From the NCBI GenBank assembly GCA_964600685.1, contig CAZRKU010000041.1, forward strand, positions 1 through 26,407: DNA of 26,407 nt, read 5' to 3'. Below, piece after piece: positions 23,171 to 26,407 of this stretch. Every line of letters begins with the position of its first letter. Positions within the stretch are counted from its first letter, which is position 1. A program made the position numbers and the translations under genes. The DNA is from TMP-24 sp964600685. Lineage in GTDB: Bacteria > Pseudomonadota > Alphaproteobacteria > Rhodobacterales > Rhodobacteraceae. The notes beneath the pieces were generated by a model that worked only from the letters and a program-made list of their open reading frames with translations, had not been told where the DNA came from and searched no databases.

Positions 23171-23860
23171 ATGATGACGATTACCCGGACGTTTGTCCTG
23201 TCTACGCTTGCGTCGCTGGCCATGGCTGGTGCTGCCCTGTCCGCGACGGTGACGGTTTCCCGGCAGAACAACAGCAATGTGTTCAAGGACGTAAGCGGCC
23301 AGAACGGCTGGTATCAGACCACCAGCTATTCGCTGAACGGTGTTGCGCGGACGGCAGTGGCCGGACTTTTCCGACTGAACGAAACGATAGTGGGCGGCGC
23401 GGTGACGAAGTTCGTCGGCGTGTGCCTCGAACCGCTGGAAACGCTGCGCCTTCCGAAGGTTTACGACGAAAGCACGCCACTGGGTGCGTCGGTGGTCGGC
23501 CAGCTCGGCGCGCTGCTGAACAATGCGCTGGTGCTGGTCGAAGATGCCAAATCGGCCGCCGCTTTCCAACTGGCCGCATGGGAAATCTCCAATGAATCCG
23601 GAGGTTCCCTGAATCTTGGCGCAGGGGCATTCCGGGTTTCCACCGCTGGTCAGGGCACGAAGGCGCTGGCGCAGGGCTGGCTTGACCTGATCGCGAACGG
23701 TGCCTGGAAGAAGAACCCGCAAGTCATGATCCTGCAGGCCCCGGGCACCCAGGACCTGTTGACCGATCTGCCGGCGGCAGTTCCCGTTCCCGCGGCCGGC
23801 GTCCTTTTGGTGGGGGCGCTTGGTGGTCTTGCGGCGGTTCGCCGTCGCAAGACCGCCTAG
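23171..23860 (+). CDS. VPLPA-CTERM exported protein with a possible Cys-Gln thioester domain
   Basis: A 229-residue exported protein. The signal peptide ends near LSA (cleavage after Ala25). The C-terminus has the sorting tail of the VPLPA-CTERM class: VPVPA at 204-208, a hydrophobic helix (209-222) and RRRK, which in Rhodobacterales is thought to be handled by an exosortase-type enzyme. The middle carries FVGVCLEPLE with Cys85, the only cysteine in the protein, and AAFQLAAWEISNE with Gln133. This pair resembles the Cys and the (T/x)QxAxW Gln motif of bacterial thioester domains, which bind host or matrix amines covalently. The thioester reading is an inference. The start has GAGGA 7 bases upstream (ATG at 23174 is an alternative). 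It is a single-gene unit with its own promoter and terminator. Confidence 0.85.
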   Translation: MMTITRTFVLSTLASLAMAGAALSATVTVSRQNNSNVFKDVSGQNGWYQTTSYSLNGVARTAVAGLFRLNETIVGGAVTKFVGVCLEPLETLRLPKVYDESTPLGASVVGQLGALLNNALVLVEDAKSAAAFQLAAWEISNESGGSLNLGAGAFRVSTAGQGTKALAQGWLDLIANGAWKKNPQVMILQAPGTQDLLTDLPAAVPVPAAGVLLVGALGGLAAVRRRKTA

Positions 23861-23866
23861 GGCAAA

Positions 23867-23903
23867 CAGGCCATCAGCATACCCGGCGGAATTTGATGGC
23901 CTG
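23867..23903 (+). promoter_or_regulatory. Inverted repeat just before the terminator
   Basis: CAGGCCATCA (23867-23876) and TGATGGCCTG (23894-23903) are perfect 10-base arms around a 17-base centre, starting 6 bases after the stop codon and abutting the terminator stem. It may form a second stem in the 3' untranslated region. Confidence 0.6.
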
Positions 23904-23937
23904 AGGGGGACGCGCAAGCGTCCCCCTGCTTGTTTTT
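23904..23937 (+). terminator. Strong intrinsic terminator of the VPLPA-CTERM gene
   Basis: AGGGGGACGC and GCGTCCCCCT form a perfect 10-bp stem closed by a GCAA (GNRA) tetraloop, followed by GCTTGTTTTT. This is a textbook Rho-independent terminator 43 bases after the stop codon. Confidence 0.93.
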
Positions 23938-23979
23938 GCCCCCTTTTCAAAGTCATGGCGGCATGGCAGGTTCGCGCCC

Positions 23980-25065
23980 ATGACAACGGATTTTCTTATC
24001 ATCGGCGGCGGCATCGCCGGAATTTCGGCTGCTGCGCGGCTTTCGCATCTGGGCAAGGTGACGCTGCTGGAGGCGGAAGATCATCTGGCGCACCACGCCT
24101 CGGGCCGTTCGGCGGCGCTCTACGAACCCTTCTACGGCCCGCCGCCGATCGTGGACTTCTCCCACGCCAGCGGCACCTACCTGCGCGAAGCAAACGGCGG
24201 CGTTCTGACCCCGCGTGGCATGATGGTCGTCGCGGGGTCCGAGGAACGCGCGGCCTTCGACCGGGATCGCAAGATCATGGACCTGGCCGAGGTCAGTTTT
24301 GCAGAAGCCTTGACGCACATGCCGATCCTGAACGCCGATACGGTTGCCTACGTGGCCTGGGCGGATCATGCGTGGGACATCGACACCGATCTTCTCGTCC
24401 AGAACTTCCAGCGCGAGGCCCGGTCCGGGGGGGCGCAGGTTGTTACCGGGGCGAAGGTCACCGGCCTGCGCCGAACCGGCGCGGGTTGGTCAGCCGAGAC
24501 CGCCAAGGGCACCTACGAAGGCCGCCTTCTCCTCAACGCCGCGGGTGCATGGGTGGGGCAGGTCGCGCAGATGGCCGGCGTGCCGGACCCCGGTTTCACG
24601 CCGATGCGCCGGTCGATGGCACGCATACCTGCACCGGGCGGGCATGACGTCTCGCACTGGCCCATGGTCTTCGGCGTCGGCGAGCAATGGTATTGCAAGC
24701 CCGATGCCGGCGCGCTGATCGTCTCGCCGGCCGAGGAACATCCGATGGAACCGCATGACGCATGGGCCGACGACATGGTTCTGGCCGAAGGGCTTGCCCG
24801 ATATGAGGAGCGGGTGACCGAACCCGTCACCCGGCTTCTCAGGTCCTGGGCCGGGCTTCGGACCTTTTCGCCCGACCGCGCGCCGGTGATCGGCTTCGCG
24901 CCAGGGCAGGCGGATTTCTTCTGGCTGGCCGGGCAGGGGGGCTATGGCTTTCAAAGCGCGCCGGCAATCAGCCTGTTGGTCGCTGACCTGATTGCAGGCC
25001 GTGCGCCGGATTGTGCGCCTGCCACTCTGGCGGCAGTGTCGCCCGCGCGATTTGTCGGGCGTTGA
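23980..25065 (+). CDS. FAD-dependent amino acid oxidoreductase (D-arginine dehydrogenase-like, DAO family)
   Basis: A 361-residue flavoprotein of the glycine/D-amino acid oxidase superfamily. The FAD site is GGGIAG (Gly9, Gly11, Gly14) with Glu31 for the ribose. From memory, the sequence parallels Pseudomonas DauA along its length: HHASGRSAALY (His39, Tyr48), DIDTDLLVQNF, RRS (Arg211), WYCKPDAG (Tyr238), WAGLRTF (Arg294) and GQGGYG. The catalytic and carboxylate-binding residues are thus kept. The residue matching DauA Glu87, which holds the arginine guanidinium, is Met81, so the substrate is probably a D-amino acid that is not basic. No signal peptide is present; the start is the first ATG after the terminator of the previous gene. 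A lysozyme-like lipoprotein gene follows after 66 bases. Confidence 0.88.
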   Translation: MTTDFLIIGGGIAGISAAARLSHLGKVTLLEAEDHLAHHASGRSAALYEPFYGPPPIVDFSHASGTYLREANGGVLTPRGMMVVAGSEERAAFDRDRKIMDLAEVSFAEALTHMPILNADTVAYVAWADHAWDIDTDLLVQNFQREARSGGAQVVTGAKVTGLRRTGAGWSAETAKGTYEGRLLLNAAGAWVGQVAQMAGVPDPGFTPMRRSMARIPAPGGHDVSHWPMVFGVGEQWYCKPDAGALIVSPAEEHPMEPHDAWADDMVLAEGLARYEERVTEPVTRLLRSWAGLRTFSPDRAPVIGFAPGQADFFWLAGQGGYGFQSAPAISLLVADLIAGRAPDCAPATLAAVSPARFVGR

Positions 25066-25131
25066 CAGGCGGCGCTAGTGACAAGCGGGGCCCCACACGC
25101 TAGGTGGCGGGGAAAAGACCCGAGGCAGTTC

Positions 25132-25902
25132 ATGAAAATCTCCGTCGGCCGCGCCGCTCTCTGCATCCTCGTCCTTGTGCTTGCGGCCTGTGGCAGGGGC
25201 GGCAATCCTTACGGCATTCCCGACCAGTTCGGCGATGCCGACCCTTACCCCTGGCGCGGCAAGGTGCCGGCGGCTTACGCGATCCATGGTGTCGACGTTT
25301 CACGGTATCAGGGCGATATCGACTGGGGGCGTGCGGCCGGATCGGGCGTGCGGTTCGCCTTCATCAAGGCGACCGAGGGGGGTGACATTGCCGATTCGCA
25401 ATTTTCCGCCCACTGGAATGGGGCACGCGCCGCCGGCATCCCGCGCGGGGCCTATCACTTCTACTATTTCTGCCGCACCGGCGCCGAACAGGCAGCCTGG
25501 TTCATCCAGAATGCGCCGCGCGAAGCCGGGGCCCTGCCGCCTGTTCTCGACATCGAATGGACCGCGTCGCGCAACTGCCCGCAACGACCCGATCCCGAAA
25601 CCGTGCGCGCCGAGGCGGCAAGCTTCCTCGCGATCGTCAGCGCCTATTACGGGCGGCGCGCCGTCATCTATACGACCGTCGATTTCTTTGAACAGAACCA
25701 GATGTGGCAGCTTGACGGATATGAATTCTGGCTGCGGTCGGTCGCGGGACATCCCCGCGACGCCTATGACGGCCAGAGCTGGACCTTCTGGCAATATACC
25801 GGAACCGGGCTGGTGCCCGGCGTCCGGGGCGAGGTCGACCTGAACGCCTTTGCGGGCGGGGAAAGCGAATGGCAGGGCTGGCTGGCCACACGTTTGCAAT
25901 AG
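25132..25902 (+). CDS. GH25 lysozyme-like lipoprotein
   Basis: A 256-residue lipoprotein with lipobox VLAAC (Cys20) followed by Gly, so outer-membrane delivery is likely. The mature part is a complete glycoside hydrolase 25 domain (N-acetylmuramidase type): HGVDVSRYQGDIDW with Asp55, FAFIKATEG, AYHFYYF, VLDIEW with Asp140 and Glu142, FWQYTGTG and VDLNAF with Asp236. All acidic residues expected in the active site are there, so muramidase activity on peptidoglycan is plausible. The start at 25132 has GAGG 6 bases upstream; the longer frame from 25078 has no ribosome binding site and would bury the lipobox signal. It may be co-transcribed with the upstream flavoenzyme. Confidence 0.92.
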   Translation: MKISVGRAALCILVLVLAACGRGGNPYGIPDQFGDADPYPWRGKVPAAYAIHGVDVSRYQGDIDWGRAAGSGVRFAFIKATEGGDIADSQFSAHWNGARAAGIPRGAYHFYYFCRTGAEQAAWFIQNAPREAGALPPVLDIEWTASRNCPQRPDPETVRAEAASFLAIVSAYYGRRAVIYTTVDFFEQNQMWQLDGYEFWLRSVAGHPRDAYDGQSWTFWQYTGTGLVPGVRGEVDLNAFAGGESEWQGWLATRLQ

Positions 25903-25985
25903 CGAACCGCGCCGGAGTGACGCAGCGAGTTCTGCGATCTGGAAAGTCCGCCCGACCTGTGTCATGAACGCCTTCAGCCCGGTTC

Positions 25986-26010
25986 CGCATCCCGCCGTTG
26001 TTCGGATGCG
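25986..26010. promoter_or_regulatory. Dyad upstream of the multicopper oxidase gene
   Basis: CGCATCC (25986-25992) and GGATGCG (26004-26010) are perfect 7-base arms around an 11-base centre, 42 bases upstream of the start codon. It could be an operator; I do not recognise a CueR or CopY box in it. Confidence 0.35.
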
Positions 26011-26051
26011 CCCCGACCCAGCCAGCTGCCCCTGATAGCCGGAGCTTGCCG

Positions 26052-26407
26052 ATGGCATCCCTGTCGCGCCGCACACTGATCACCACCGGCTTTTGCGCCG
26101 CGGGCGGATTGCCCCTCATGGCGCGGCTCGCGCAGGGAGGGCTGCCCACCGTCACGGATCTCAGGCTGATGCCCGGCCCGGCGCGCTATCCGGTGAACGG
26201 CATTTCGGTGACCGAAGGAATGATGGGTTATGCGCCCGATGCCCCGCCACCGGTCTTGCGGCTCAGACAGGGACAGCCGGCACGCATCACGGTGCGGAAC
26301 GATCTGGCCGAGATCACAACCGTCCATTGGCACGGGCTGCGGATCCCATTTGCACAGGATGGCGTCCCGTGGCTTACGCAGGTGCCGATCGGACCCGGCG
26401 AAACCTA
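26052..26407 (+). CDS. Multicopper oxidase, N-terminal part (cut by right edge)
   Basis: The first 118 codons of a copper oxidase of the CueO/CopA/laccase type. MASLSRRTLITTG carries a twin-arginine motif (SRRTLI), so folded export by the Tat system is likely, with the signal extending to about the AQGG region. The first cupredoxin domain shows LRLRQGQPARITVRNDL, the copper-ligand motif HWHGLRIP, and DGVPWLTQVPIGPGE. Such enzymes oxidise Cu(I) or phenols in the periplasm and give copper tolerance. The start has GGAG 7 bases upstream. The remaining copper ligands lie outside the window, so completeness cannot be judged. Confidence 0.9.
   Translation, partial: MASLSRRTLITTGFCAAGGLPLMARLAQGGLPTVTDLRLMPGPARYPVNGISVTEGMMGYAPDAPPPVLRLRQGQPARITVRNDLAEITTVHWHGLRIPFAQDGVPWLTQVPIGPGET

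Noticed and set aside
25062..25090. TTGACA at the end of the flavoenzyme gene as a promoter for the GH25 gene
   Set aside because: It overlaps the stop codon and no -10-like hexamer lies at 15-19 bases.
1..26407. Search for tRNA genes, insertion sequences, attachment sites and CRISPR arrays
   Set aside because: No cloverleaf with a T-loop motif, transposase, terminal inverted repeats or spaced direct repeats were found; the only regular repeat is the coding RTX array.

Overview
The window reads as a chromosomal segment of a GC-rich alphaproteobacterium, most likely a member of the Rhodobacteraceae (Rhodobacterales). The reasons are the third-position GC bias, the block glnD-murJ-trpS, the block rsmI-yraN-gshB, the chain coaBC-dut-MoeB-like E1, and a VPVPA-type VPLPA-CTERM sorting tail, a signal I associate with this order. 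I see no rRNA, tRNA, insertion sequence, phage gene or CRISPR array. Most of the window is core housekeeping, with secreted or surface-protein genes near both ends.

Left part, mostly minus strand: an RTX calcium-binding protein runs off the left edge (1-2870). Upstream of it lie a small VOC-family enzyme and trpS. A plus-strand rhomboid-like membrane protein without its catalytic Ser and His sits between trpS and the minus-strand series lpoA-like lipoprotein, glnD, murJ. glnD starts at the base after the lipoprotein stop, and murJ overlaps glnD by 4 bases.

Middle: rsmI-yraN-gshB (plus) reads away from the lipoprotein gene and converges on comM, which follows a gst gene on the minus strand. 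The GST carries a C-terminal TRASH/YHS-like metal-binding tail. Two TTAACCAT motifs (CtrA half-site type) stand just upstream of comM. A 25-bp near-perfect palindrome lies between gst and the plus-strand chain coaBC-dut-membrane-anchored E1 enzyme-DUF1761 protein.

Right part, plus strand: an amino-acid-type ABC substrate-binding protein and permease, separated by a strong hairpin and with no ATPase gene nearby; an M3 oligopeptidase; a VPLPA-CTERM exported protein with a possible Cys-Gln thioester domain, its own promoter and a textbook terminator; a D-arginine-dehydrogenase-like flavoenzyme; a GH25 lysozyme-like lipoprotein; and the start of a Tat-exported multicopper oxidase cut by the right edge.

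I found no obvious new multi-gene system. The best candidates for something undescribed are the thioester-like VPLPA-CTERM protein, the GST-TRASH fusion, the catalytically dead rhomboid homologue, the membrane-tethered E1 enzyme, and a hairpin that hides the ribosome binding site of the RTX gene.
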